Numbered from the stretch's first letter, positions 54,604-63,253 are shown. The stretch is 64,000 nucleotides of DNA from Pseudomonas putida (GCF_028682635.1 NZ_JANHLK010000007.1:1-64000); one strand, 5' to 3'. Numbers and translations are program-made. Notes: generated from the letters alone by a model not told the origin.

Positions 54604-55742
54604 GCCTGCGTTATAACGATGACCAGCGCCTGCTGGCCGACAGCGCCCGGGACTTTCTCGCCGCCCGCAGCCCAGTGAGTGCCCAGCGTCGACTGCGCGA
54701 TGAGGCAGTAGCCCTGGGTTTCGACCCGCAACTGTGGCGTGACGCGGTGGGGCTGGGCTGGAGCGCGATCGCCTTTCCCGAAACGTTCGGTGGCCTGGAT
54801 TTTGGTTGCAAGGGCCTCGGGCCGATCTTCGAATCCATGGGCCGCAACCTGTCGGCCACGCCGCTGTTGTCCAGCGTGGTACTGGGTGGTTCGCTGGTGC
54901 AAGTTGCAGGCAATTCGGCGCAGCAGGCGCAGTGGTTACCGGCGCTGATCGGTGGCGAACAGCGCCTGGCCCTGGCCGTGGACGAACAGTCGCGCCACGA
55001 CCCGCGTCGTATTGCCCTCGAGGCCAAGGCCGAAGGGCAGGGCTATCGCCTGCACGGAGAAAAGTTCTGGGTGGTCGATGGCCTCGGTGCCGACGCCTAT
55101 GTGGTGGCGGCGCGCACGTCCGGGCAGTCGGGTGAGACCCAGGGCATCAGCCTGTTCCTGGTGCCGGCCGATGCGAAGGGTTTGACCGTCAGCGCCCTGG
55201 CGCTGATCGATTCGCGCAACAGCGCACGCCTGCAACTGGACGGCGTGCAACTGGGCAGCGATGCGCTATTGGGGACCTTGGGCGAAGGCTGGGCCGCGCT
55301 GGAAACCGCGCTGGACCGTGGTCGCACCTGCCTGGCTGCAGAGCTGTTGGGTATGGCCGAGCAACTGTTCGAAACCACCCTGGAGTACCTCAAGACCCGC
55401 GTGCAATTCGACACGCCGATTGGCACCTTCCAGGTCCTGCAACACCGCGCCGCGCAACTTTATGTCGACCTGGCGCTGAGCCGCAGCGCCCTGATGGCCG
55501 CGCTGGCGACCCTGGACGACGCCAGCCTCGACGCCGGGGCACGCGCCCGACTGGTCAGCCTGGCGAAATGGAAGGCCGGCGACACGGCGATCAAGGTCGC
55601 CAACGAAGCGGTGCAGATGCACGGCGGCATTGGCGTCACCGACGAACTGGATGTCGGCCTGTATCTCAAGCGCGTGCGCGTGGCGCAGAGCAGCCTGGGC
55701 GATCGGGATTTCCATTGCGAACGCTACGCCTCTAACGCGTAA
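54600..55742 (+). CDS. acyl-CoA dehydrogenase, partner-type subunit
   Basis: A 380-residue acyl-CoA dehydrogenase starting 'MSLRYNDDQRLLADSARDFLA' and ending in 'MHGGIGVTDELDVGLYLKR', the partner-chain pattern also seen at 8949 and 49432. 'DEQSRHDP' replaces the usual GSD motif of the middle domain. GGAG lies 7 bases before the ATG, which overlaps the preceding stop. Last gene before the triple REP array, so the operon 47609-55742 ends here. Confidence 0.83.
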   Translation: MSLRYNDDQRLLADSARDFLAARSPVSAQRRLRDEAVALGFDPQLWRDAVGLGWSAIAFPETFGGLDFGCKGLGPIFESMGRNLSATPLLSSVVLGGSLVQVAGNSAQQAQWLPALIGGEQRLALAVDEQSRHDPRRIALEAKAEGQGYRLHGEKFWVVDGLGADAYVVAARTSGQSGETQGISLFLVPADAKGLTVSALALIDSRNSARLQLDGVQLGSDALLGTLGEGWAALETALDRGRTCLAAELLGMAEQLFETTLEYLKTRVQFDTPIGTFQVLQHRAAQLYVDLALSRSALMAALATLDDASLDAGARARLVSLAKWKAGDTAIKVANEAVQMHGGIGVTDELDVGLYLKRVRVAQSSLGDRDFHCERYASNA

Positions 55743-55748
55743 CCCCCC

Positions 55749-56072
55749 CCTGTGGGAGCGGGCTTGCTCGCGATGGCGGAGTGTCAGGCAAAGAGGATGT
55801 TGAATGCACCGGCCTCTTCGCGAGCAAGCCCGCTCCCACAAGAATTGCTGGTGTACCCAGCATGTGAGCACGACGCACCACCCTGTGGGAGCGGGCTTGC
55901 CCGCGAAGGCGGAGTGTCAAGCAACGAGGATGTTGAATGTGCCGCTCCCACATGGAATCGCAGGGGTACCCGGCACTTGAGTACGACGCAACACCCCTGT
56001 GGGAGCGGGCTTGCCCGCGAAGGCGGAGTGTCAGGCCATGAAGATATTGAATGTGCTGGTCGCCCCCACAGG
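55749..56072. repeat. array of three REP units
   Basis: Three direct copies of a unit beginning CTGTGGGAGCGGGCTTGC and continuing through GGCGGAGTGTCA start at about 55749, 55882 and 55996. The first has both REP arms (to 55840); the second has a shortened right arm (to 55952); the third a degenerate one (to 56072). They fill the 358-base gap 55743-56100, in which I see no gene or clear promoter. Confidence 0.85.
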
Positions 56073-56100
56073 TCTTTCGCCCGTTCTGGAGAAAACAAAC

Positions 56101-57783
56101 ATGAGCATTGAACGCTGGCAAACCGCATGGCGCGAACTGATCGCCCCCGGTGCGCCGTTCGAAGTGGTGACGCCCGATGACGGCGCTCCACGTTACTTTC
56201 GTCACGCCGCGCACGACTTGCTGCAGGTGTTCGACGCCGGTCGGGTTCACGGTGACCGGGAGTTCCTGGTCTGGCAATCGCAGCGCCTGACCTTCAACCA
56301 GTTCTTCGATCAGGTCGACCGCCTGGCCGGGCAGATGGTCGCCCGTTTTGCCCTGCAACCGGGCGAGCGGGTGGCGATTGCCATGCGCAACCAGCCGGCT
56401 TGGCTGGTGGCCTTCGCCGCGATCGTGCGCTGTGGCGCGGTGTGTGTGCCGCTCAACAGTTGGGGCCTGCGCGACGAGTTGCAATACGCGTTGCAGGACA
56501 GCGGTTCGCGCCTGCTGCTATGCGACCAAGCGCGCCTCGATACCCTGCGCGAAGACCTGGCCCGCGAGCAGCGCGCCACGATCGTCGTCGGGGCCGGGGA
56601 AGCAAGCTTGCCCGAAAATTGCCTGCGTTTCGAGGACTTGATCAGCGCCCCGGCACAACCTGTGCCCACGCTGGAAATCGATCCTGAGGCGCCGGCACTG
56701 ATCCTCTACACCTCGGGCACCACCAGCCGCGCCAAGGGCGCCGTGTCCAGTCACCGGGCCATTTGCCAGGCGCTGTTTGCCCTGGATTTCCAGGGCGCGT
56801 TTTGCGCCATGAGCTCGCCCGAGCGTATCGGCGTGGTGATCAACAGCGGCTATCCACCCACCACGCTGGCGGCTGTGCCGCTGTTCCATGTCAGCGGCTT
56901 GCATGCGCAATTCCTGTCGGCACTGCGCGGCGGTCGGCGCTTGATGCTGATGTACAAGTGGGATGTCGAACGTGCCATCGACCTCATTCGCGATGAGCGC
57001 TGTACCCAGTTCAACGGGGCGCCGGTGATGATGCAGCAACTGCTTGCGTCGCCACGCTTTGGCAGCGAGCACACCGCCAGCCTGTTCGGTCTTGGTCTGG
57101 GCGGTGCAGCGTCGTCCGCCGGGGTGCTGGACAACATGCTCAAGCTCAAGCCCGACGTCATCGGCGGTGCCGGCTACGGCCTGACCGAAAGCAATGGCAT
57201 CGGCGCGGCTATCGGCGGCGACCCGTTCGTGTACAAGCCGCAGACGGCAGGTTGGGCGCTGCCGATCGTCGATATTCGTATCGGTGACAGCCCTGACCAG
57301 CCACAGGTGGCGGGTACTCGCGGGGTGATCTGGTTGCGTTCCCCAACCTTGATGAGCGCCTACTGGAACCTGCCCGAAGCCACTGCGCAAAGCCTGCGCG
57401 ACGGTTGGCTGGACACTGGCGATATCGGTTACCTCGACCAAGAGCAATTCCTCCACATCACCGGCCGGGTCAAGGAGTTGATCAACCGCGGTGGCGAGAA
57501 GATTTCCGCCGCGGAAATCGAAACCTGCGTCCTCGATATGCCCGGAGTCCTGGAGGCGGCGGCGTTCGCCATTGCCGACCCGCTGCTGGGCGAGACGGTA
57601 GGGCTGGCCGTGCATGGCCAGGCCTCGACACTGCCCCAGGAGGCGCAAATCTGCGCATTCATTGCCGAGCGCCTGGCCGCCTACAAAGTGCCGGCGCAGG
57701 TCTTTCGGGTTCGCGAACCCTTGCCTCGCAATGCCACCGGCAAGGTGCTCAAGGCACAGCTGCAAGAAAAGTTGGGCGCTTAG
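56101..57783 (+). CDS. acyl-CoA synthetase (AMP-forming ligase)
   Basis: A 560-residue ANL-superfamily ligase that activates a carboxylic acid to its CoA thioester through an acyl-adenylate. Motifs: phosphate loop 'YTSGTTSRAKGAV' (Ser and Ala replace the usual Gly and Pro), 'GYGLTESNG', 'LDTGDIGYLD', hinge 'GRVKELINRGGEKIS' and catalytic Lys548 in 'NATGKVLK'. The ATG at 56101 is chosen; the longer frame runs into REP sequence. It probably performs the entry step for the cluster (compare steroid-CoA ligases), but the acid is not shown. Confidence 0.88.
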   Translation: MSIERWQTAWRELIAPGAPFEVVTPDDGAPRYFRHAAHDLLQVFDAGRVHGDREFLVWQSQRLTFNQFFDQVDRLAGQMVARFALQPGERVAIAMRNQPAWLVAFAAIVRCGAVCVPLNSWGLRDELQYALQDSGSRLLLCDQARLDTLREDLAREQRATIVVGAGEASLPENCLRFEDLISAPAQPVPTLEIDPEAPALILYTSGTTSRAKGAVSSHRAICQALFALDFQGAFCAMSSPERIGVVINSGYPPTTLAAVPLFHVSGLHAQFLSALRGGRRLMLMYKWDVERAIDLIRDERCTQFNGAPVMMQQLLASPRFGSEHTASLFGLGLGGAASSAGVLDNMLKLKPDVIGGAGYGLTESNGIGAAIGGDPFVYKPQTAGWALPIVDIRIGDSPDQPQVAGTRGVIWLRSPTLMSAYWNLPEATAQSLRDGWLDTGDIGYLDQEQFLHITGRVKELINRGGEKISAAEIETCVLDMPGVLEAAAFAIADPLLGETVGLAVHGQASTLPQEAQICAFIAERLAAYKVPAQVFRVREPLPRNATGKVLKAQLQEKLGA

Positions 57784-57793
57784 CGGCGCCTTA

Positions 57794-57836
57794 GTCTTTC
57801 CGGACGATGTTCGGGCCGGCAGAACACGAACAATGG
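57794..57836 (+). promoter_or_regulatory. shared motif upstream of the DUF1329 gene
   Basis: GTC-TTTCCG-GAC-GATG (57794-57809), 19 bases, then AACAAT (57829-57834) and GG; the ATG is 67 bases after the motif. One of four copies; it sits only 10 bases after the ligase stop. Confidence 0.65.
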
Positions 57837-57875
57837 GTCCATTCCATAAAGCCTTATCAGCGTAGGAGGCATCAC

Positions 57876-59258
57876 ATGAAAATAACAAGAACAGGTCTCA
57901 TGCTCGCGGTCGCAGTCACAGCCAATAGCGGGCTGATGGGTTATGCGCACGCCGCGGTGTCACCCCAGGAAGCAGCCAAACTGGGCAAGGAGCTGACCTG
58001 TGTCGGCGCCGAGCAGGCCGGCAATGCCGAGGGCACCATTCCGCCGTACACCGGCAAATACCTGGGTGAAGTGCCAGGCTGGAATCATGTGAAATTCTCC
58101 GGCGACCAGCCGGTGGATCCCTATGCCGCGGAGAAGCCGATCCTGGTGATCACCGCGCAGAACATGAGCCAGTACGAGTCGCACCTGACCGAAGGGCAGA
58201 AAGCCCTGCTGAAGAAATACCCCACCACCTACAAGATGAACATCTACCCCGGCCATCGGGATTTTCGCTACCCCGATTATGTCTGTCGCCGGGTGATGGA
58301 CAATGCGCTGCACGCCCAACTGGTCAACGACGGTGCCGGTTTCACCGGGATCGGCCAGGTGCCGTTCCCGATCCCCAGGAACGGCATGGAATTGCTGTGG
58401 AACCACCAGTTGCCGGCACGTGCCTACACCGAGGAAAAAACCTCCGACCTGGCGTCGGTCCTGCCCAACGGCAGCATTGGCTGGGGGCGAGCTTACGCAC
58501 GTAACCTGGCACTGGGTAACTCACCGGGCGCCGACTCCAGGACCGAAGACAAGATTGCGGCCATGAGCAACAACATGACCCTCAAGCCGGCCCGCGACAA
58601 CGGCACCATCAGCATTTCCCATGAACCCTACAACTTCGGCACCGATGCCCGCCAGGCCTGGACCTACAGCCCATCGACCCGGCGCGTACGGCAACTGCCG
58701 GGCTACGGTTTCGATCAGCCGATGATCGGCACCAACGGCACCATGACCATCGACGAAGACCGCTTGTTCAACGGCTCTCCAGAGCGTTTCACCTGGAAGC
58801 TGATCGGCAAGCGCGAGATCTACACCCCGGCCAACGCCTTCAAGCCCAACGCCGGCACCGTCAAGCACGCCGACATGCTGACCCCCAACCATCCCAACCC
58901 CGATCTCATGCGTTATGAATTGCGCCGGGTGTGGGTGCTGGAGGCCGACTTGAAGGAAGGTTATCGCCATGTCTATGGCAAGCGTGTGCTGTTCATCGAC
59001 GAAGACACCTGGAACGCGGTCCTGGCCGACAACTACGACGCCCGTGGGCAACTGTGGAAGCACGCCATGATCAACTACTACTACCACCCCGACATGAGCG
59101 GCTGGCAGGCCGGTTCGCAGTTCTTCATGGACCTGAACTCCGGCCAGTACACCGGCTATGGCATGACCAACGAAGCGAAAAAGGGGCCGATCCTCAACGA
59201 AGGCAAGTTCACCCCGGACCAATACACCGCGGATGCGGCGCGGGCGATCGGGCGTTAA
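57876..59258 (+). CDS. DUF1329 periplasmic/outer-membrane-associated protein
   Basis: A 460-residue exported protein: Sec signal peptide (cleavage after 'AHA' near residue 26), then a full DUF1329 domain (LolB/LolA-like beta fold) with 'YDFGTDARQAWTYSPSTRRVRQLPGYGFD'-type wording in its middle. DUF1329 genes sit in many clusters for degradation of hydrophobic compounds, often beside DUF1302 porin-like proteins (none in the window), so a role in carrying a hydrophobic substrate through the envelope is likely but unproven. GGAGG lies before the ATG. Own copy of the shared motif. Confidence 0.85.
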   Translation: MKITRTGLMLAVAVTANSGLMGYAHAAVSPQEAAKLGKELTCVGAEQAGNAEGTIPPYTGKYLGEVPGWNHVKFSGDQPVDPYAAEKPILVITAQNMSQYESHLTEGQKALLKKYPTTYKMNIYPGHRDFRYPDYVCRRVMDNALHAQLVNDGAGFTGIGQVPFPIPRNGMELLWNHQLPARAYTEEKTSDLASVLPNGSIGWGRAYARNLALGNSPGADSRTEDKIAAMSNNMTLKPARDNGTISISHEPYNFGTDARQAWTYSPSTRRVRQLPGYGFDQPMIGTNGTMTIDEDRLFNGSPERFTWKLIGKREIYTPANAFKPNAGTVKHADMLTPNHPNPDLMRYELRRVWVLEADLKEGYRHVYGKRVLFIDEDTWNAVLADNYDARGQLWKHAMINYYYHPDMSGWQAGSQFFMDLNSGQYTGYGMTNEAKKGPILNEGKFTPDQYTADAARAIGR

Positions 59259-59280
59259 GCTTCGGGTCGTTGCAATGACA

Positions 59281-59318
59281 AAAGCCCCATCGGTATTCGG
59301 TGGGGCTTTTTTTTGGTT
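59281..59318 (+). terminator. Rho-independent terminator after the DUF1329 gene
   Basis: AAAAGCCCCATCG-GTATT-CGGTGGGGCTTTT with further T; a long stem with one G-U pair, A and T runs on both sides, so it may work in both directions. Confidence 0.9.
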
Positions 59319-59354
59319 CTTCACGGAATCCCGGGAGCAATAGGTAACGCGTTA

Positions 59355-59458
59355 CCTGTAGGAGCGAGCTTGCTCGCGATTGAGGTCAACGGTGACGCGG
59401 GCAGCCTGACACCCCGCGGTGCTCTCAGGCTCTTCGCGAGCAAGCTCGCTCCTACAGG
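59355..59458. repeat. REP palindrome pair
   Basis: CCTGTAGGAGCGAGCTTGCT at the left is mirrored exactly by AGCAAGCTCGCTCCTACAGG at the right, around a 54-base centre, between the convergent DUF1329 and SDR genes. Confidence 0.88.
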
Positions 59459-59520
59459 GTAATGCGATCATCTCCAGCAGCCGTTTGTAGCTGATACGCA
59501 GGCTTGTCGCCTTCAAGGGC

Positions 59521-60312
59521 TTAGCAGGGCAGGTAGTGGCCGCCGTTGACGTCCAGTTGCGCGCCGGTAATGACCTTGGCGAAGTCGCTGGCCAGGTACA
59601 GGGCGGCCATGGCGCAGTCGCTGTCTTGCGGAATCTTGCGCAGTGGAATCTGTTGCGCGACCTGGTCCACCAGCGACTCTATCGGGACGCCCAGGCGCTT
59701 GGCTTCGCTCTCGAAGTAACCGATGACGGGCGCGCCCCACATCCAGCCCATGAAGGTGGAGTTGACGCGGATGCCGAACGGGCCGAGATCCTGGGCCAGG
59801 TATTGCACGGCGGTTTTCAGCGCGCCTTTGGAGACGGCATAACCGGACTCCAGCTGGTTGGGGGTGCGGGTGGCCATGGTGTTGATCATGACGATGCTGC
59901 CTGACTTCTGTTTCTTCATCTGCGGCAGCACCGCCTGGGTCATGTGCATGGTGCCGAACAGGTTGACGTCCATCGCATTGCGCCAGTCGGCCATTGACGA
60001 CTCGGAGGAACTGCCCCAGGCGCCGTGGGCGTAGGCGGAATTGATCAGTACGTCGATCCGGCCGAAGTGCTCGATCGTCAGGTCCGCGAGCGTCTGGCAC
60101 TGATCGACCCGGGAAATGTCGGTGGGGACTTTCAGGATAGGGGTGCTGTAGCCCGCGTCGCGGACCGCTTGCTCGGCCTGATCCAGCTTGGCCGGGGTAC
60201 GTGCAGCCAACACCACGGCCTTGGCCTGATACTCCGCGGCGCGCACGGCCAGCTTGATGCCAAGGCCTGGACCGATACCGGAAATGATGACGACTTTATC
60301 TTTGAGCAACAT
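59521..60312 (-). CDS. SDR-family protein with Thr at the catalytic Ser site
   Basis: A 263-residue short-chain dehydrogenase. Cofactor loop 'SGIGPGLG', then 'VLINSAYA' in place of NNAG, and 'MINTMATRT...GYAVSKGAL': Tyr and Lys are present but the residue 13 before the Tyr is Thr, not Ser. It may still work, as Thr can substitute, or be altered in activity. The ATG at 60312 has AAGGTAA upstream. It is the last gene of the minus-strand operon that enters from beyond the right end. Confidence 0.82.
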   Translation of the reverse strand: MLLKDKVVIISGIGPGLGIKLAVRAAEYQAKAVVLAARTPAKLDQAEQAVRDAGYSTPILKVPTDISRVDQCQTLADLTIEHFGRIDVLINSAYAHGAWGSSSESSMADWRNAMDVNLFGTMHMTQAVLPQMKKQKSGSIVMINTMATRTPNQLESGYAVSKGALKTAVQYLAQDLGPFGIRVNSTFMGWMWGAPVIGYFESEAKRLGVPIESLVDQVAQQIPLRKIPQDSDCAMAALYLASDFAKVITGAQLDVNGGHYLPC

Positions 60313-60352
60313 GGTGATTACCTTCTTATTGTTCTGGTAAGGAGTGGGTCGT

Positions 60353-60820
60353 TCAGGTGCGACTGGCGTGCAGTGCTTCAGCACGTCGTTTCAGGTCCAG
60401 GGCCATCTGGTCGAAGCCGGTTTTTACCCAGGCACCGTGCTCGCGCATGATCGTGTCCTGGTTCAGGCCCAGGAAAATATCGGTGGTGAAATAGCTGCAG
60501 CGGTTGGCATCGATGGCCTTGATGTACTGGTCGCGGCGGGCGGCGTCCATGTTTTCCGGGACGGGGCGCTGCTCCCAGGACAACAGTTGCTCCGGGTCGC
60601 AGGCCACGAGGTATTCGAACACCGGAACGGTTTCGCCGGTCTCGGGGGAAAGCACCTGCATATGCACCTCGTCGCCGATCTGCAGGCCGCAGCGTATGTG
60701 CGGACAGAAGCTGTTCCACTGGTGGTAGTTGTCCAGATCGATGAGCACTTCCCAGACCACCCGGGCGGGGGCATTAATTTCCACCGTGTGGGAGGTCACT
60801 ATGTTTTCTGCTCTGGCCAT
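60353..60820 (-). CDS. SRPBCC (START-like) domain protein
   Basis: A 155-residue protein with the SRPBCC/polyketide-cyclase-like fold: 'HTVEINAPARVVWEVLIDLDNYHQWNSF' in outline at the N-terminus and a helical end 'FDQMALDLKRRAEAL'. Such proteins bind hydrophobic ligands in a deep pocket, sometimes as aromatase/cyclases. GGAGA precedes the ATG at 60820. Gap to the upstream SnoaL-like gene 20 bases; same operon. Substrate unknown. Confidence 0.8.
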   Translation of the reverse strand: MARAENIVTSHTVEINAPARVVWEVLIDLDNYHQWNSFCPHIRCGLQIGDEVHMQVLSPETGETVPVFEYLVACDPEQLLSWEQRPVPENMDAARRDQYIKAIDANRCSYFTTDIFLGLNQDTIMREHGAWVKTGFDQMALDLKRRAEALHASRT

Positions 60821-60840
60821 GAAGGTCTCCTGTCGTGCAT

Positions 60841-61296
60841 TCAGTTGATGGGTCTGGAAGTGATCTGCAGCTGTTCGCTCAAGGGCTGGAGAGTCTCGAG
60901 CAGGGTTTCGTAGCCCGTCTCGGCGATCATCCAGCGCTCGCCGTGCTTGATGTAGCGATCCTGGTAGATCGCGCTGCCGTGCATGTGGGTGTTGTCCTCG
61001 AGGTTGATGAACACGTAGCTCAGGTACCAGAGGGCTGTGGCCTGATCGCCAGCGACTTCGATTTCCGGGGTGTGACCGTTGTGGGTGGCCAGGCGGGTCT
61101 TGGTGAATGAGGTGCGGTAGAAGTCCAGCGCATCGCCCAGACCGTTGACGTGGAACTCGTAGGCAGGGCTCTTGAACGACAGGGCGACGTCCTCGGTGAG
61201 CATGCCCTGGAGCATCTCGATATTGCCGGTGTCGATGGCGCGAAAATAACGCGCCTTGAGCTGTTTGATCAGCTCGATAGCTTGCAGGTCCAACAT
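60841..61296 (-). CDS. SnoaL/NTF2-like protein
   Basis: A 151-residue alpha+beta-barrel protein of the SnoaL-like/ketosteroid-isomerase fold group ('IKQLKARYFRAIDTGNIEML' then 'SYVFINLEDNTHMHGSAIYQDRY' in outline). It has an Asp (in 'RAIDTGN') and His-rich 'HMHGS' that could line a pocket, but no catalytic assignment can be made. AAGGAGG lies 7 bases before the ATG at 61296. Same operon; family members include delta5-3-ketosteroid isomerase and SnoaL cyclases. Confidence 0.8.
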   Translation of the reverse strand: MLDLQAIELIKQLKARYFRAIDTGNIEMLQGMLTEDVALSFKSPAYEFHVNGLGDALDFYRTSFTKTRLATHNGHTPEIEVAGDQATALWYLSYVFINLEDNTHMHGSAIYQDRYIKHGERWMIAETGYETLLETLQPLSEQLQITSRPIN

Positions 61297-61317
61297 GTGA
61301 AACCTCCTTGGGGCCAT

Positions 61318-62034
61318 TCAGGCACTGAGCTGGTACTCGCTGGTGAGGATGCAGTCGATCTTCTCGAAGTCGATGAATGTGCTGGTCGATTCGTACATGG
61401 TCTGCTGGCGCTGCACGCATTTTTCCGGGTCGCCCAGGGCGGCGAAAAAACCTTGCGGATTGCCGAGGGCCTCGGGCGGGAAGTTTTCTTCGACGATGGC
61501 GTGCAGCACCGGCGCACCGAAGGAAAGCGCCCGTACCACGGTGTTCTGTCGGTAGCCGAAGATCGATTGCAGTGGATAGGCATTAGGGCCGTGCCCGTTG
61601 CGCCAGGTATCGTACCAATGCTCGTAGCTCATCCGATCTGGCTTGTGCAGCAGCGCCACCTGGTTCATGCCGGGTGTGCGCTCGCCGAGCGGCACCCGGT
61701 ACCGAGCGGCACGGGTCTGGCGTTCCTCGGGGTAGGGCTCGGATTCCACCACCAGATACGCCTCCAGGCGGCTGCTCAACGGCGCCACGATGGTCTTGAT
61801 CGCGGGCCATTGCGAGGCACTGTCCAGCCACAACGACAGCATCCCGTCCAGGGGCGCTGCGCTGTTGGTGATGCGTTGCGCGGATGCACTGGCAACCGCC
61901 TCATCGACCAGCATGACGCGGATGTTTTCTCCACCGGCTGCGGCTAATGCGTCGCGCAGCCCGAGCAAAACCGCACGCCATTGCCCGGCGTCGAGTCGCG
62001 CCGGCTTCCACAAGGTCAACATGATTTTTTCCAT
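61318..62034 (-). CDS. EthD-like dimeric alpha-beta barrel protein
   Basis: A 238-residue protein with an EthD-like half at about residues 120-220: 'LLHKPDRMSYEHWYDTWRNGHG' is the usual EthD signature. The N-terminal half is less clear but may be a second, diverged barrel. EthD proteins accompany degradation of ethers and polyketides with unknown biochemistry. GGAG lies about 7 bases before the ATG at 62034. Fourth from the end of the minus-strand operon. Confidence 0.72.
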   Translation of the reverse strand: MEKIMLTLWKPARLDAGQWRAVLLGLRDALAAAGGENIRVMLVDEAVASASAQRITNSAAPLDGMLSLWLDSASQWPAIKTIVAPLSSRLEAYLVVESEPYPEERQTRAARYRVPLGERTPGMNQVALLHKPDRMSYEHWYDTWRNGHGPNAYPLQSIFGYRQNTVVRALSFGAPVLHAIVEENFPPEALGNPQGFFAALGDPEKCVQRQQTMYESTSTFIDFEKIDCILTSEYQLSA

Positions 62035-62065
62035 GATTTCTCCAGCCCTTGTTCAGGATTGACGC

Positions 62066-63253
62066 TCAGTGATTGACGCCCAGGTGACGGGCGCGATATT
62101 CGCTGTAGTCCTGGGTCATCTGCGCCTCGTTCAGGCCAAAGCGTTCCAGGCTGTAGTCGTGGCTGGCACGTTTTTCCCGGCTGTTTTGCGCCAGCCAGCC
62201 CTGCGCGTCGGTGCGGGCTTTATCGGTGAACGGCAGGTTGGCGAAGGCGTAGACCTTTTCCAGTACCACCAGCGGCTGCTTCACGGTGTCGGCGAAGTGG
62301 ATGTCGAGAAAGCGCTCGGGCGCATGCTGCTCGCGCACCTGCATGGTGTGGCGGATACCGCGCGCCATGCGGTGGTTCCACTGCTCACCGGCGGCTTTCG
62401 GGTCCGGGTTGTCGCTGTACATCTGCCACAGGGTGTGGGCCATGCTGGCCATCGACGGGATGGTCTGGGCCGGTTCACGGTGGGTCAGGATCACCTGCGC
62501 CCCGGGGAAGACATCCAGTAGCAGATCCAGGGTGTGCAGGTGTTGTGGCGCCTTGAGCAGCCAGCGTTGAGCCGCCGTCTCACCCCGTTGCTGTTTCTGC
62601 CACTGCAGGAACTGCAGCATCTTCTTCAGTTGCGTGTAGACCGGCCGCTGGTCCTGCTGATCCAGCCAGCGGGTGTAGCTGGGTACATTCACGTAGGCGT
62701 CCATGGCGCACATGAAGGAATGCTCCATGAGCATGAACTCTTCATCGCAGAGCAGGGCATCGAGCGGGTGGATCGCGAGGATCTGCGGGATCACCTCGGC
62801 CATCAGATCGACCTCTGCCTTGGCCTGGGCGATGCGCTTGGCCGGTGCGGCCAGGGTTTCGCCAGCCAGCGGTGCCGGAAAACGGGTTTCCCACCAGGCG
62901 GCGCAGTAGAAGCGTGGGTCGACCGCCAGCGTGCGCTGCAACATGGTGGTGCCGGTGCGCGGCAGGCCGACGATGACCAGCGGGTCGTCGATTTCTATCC
63001 GGGTTATTTCCGGATAACGGCTCAGGTAGTCTTCCATCACCAGGCGGTTGACCAGTTGCCCGACCAACCGTTCTTCCAGCAGATGCAAGCCGGTTTGCGA
63101 CAGCCCGGCCTCGCTGGCCAGGGCATCGAGCAGCGCCTGCAGGGACGCCCGGTAGTTATCATCGCCAAAATGGCTCAGGCCGTCGGTGCGAGCGATTGCG
63201 CTGGCCAACAGCTTGTCGACGGTCAAATCTTCAATTCGGCTGGGCGCGTTCAT
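62066..63253 (-). CDS. sulfotransferase-family (Sulfotransfer_3-like) protein
   Basis: A 395-residue protein with a P-loop typical of PAPS-dependent sulfotransferases ('LVIVGLPRTGTTMLQRTLA', near residue 95), and 'ILTHREPAQTIPSMASM' matching the 3'-phosphate-binding region. Members of this family are common in actinobacteria and in steroid- and alkane-degraders; the acceptor is unknown. GGAGGT lies before the ATG at 63253, which overlaps the stop of the preceding gene (ATGA). It could sulfate a hydroxyl or have lost that role. Confidence 0.8.
   Translation of the reverse strand: MNAPSRIEDLTVDKLLASAIARTDGLSHFGDDNYRASLQALLDALASEAGLSQTGLHLLEERLVGQLVNRLVMEDYLSRYPEITRIEIDDPLVIVGLPRTGTTMLQRTLAVDPRFYCAAWWETRFPAPLAGETLAAPAKRIAQAKAEVDLMAEVIPQILAIHPLDALLCDEEFMLMEHSFMCAMDAYVNVPSYTRWLDQQDQRPVYTQLKKMLQFLQWQKQQRGETAAQRWLLKAPQHLHTLDLLLDVFPGAQVILTHREPAQTIPSMASMAHTLWQMYSDNPDPKAAGEQWNHRMARGIRHTMQVREQHAPERFLDIHFADTVKQPLVVLEKVYAFANLPFTDKARTDAQGWLAQNSREKRASHDYSLERFGLNEAQMTQDYSEYRARHLGVNH

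Noticed and set aside
55749..56072. Possible CRISPR-like array
   Set aside because: The repeats are REP palindromes with irregular spacing (about 133 and 114 bases), only three copies, and no cas genes are in the window.
55743..57793. Longer start for the acyl-CoA ligase at a GTG near 55999
   Set aside because: The extra codons are REP sequence; the ATG at 56101 gives the family-type N-terminus.
59343..59356. Perfect 14-bp palindrome GGTAACGCGTTACC next to a REP pair
   Set aside because: A palindrome of this length is expected a few times by chance in 64 kb, and nothing in the context gives it a role.
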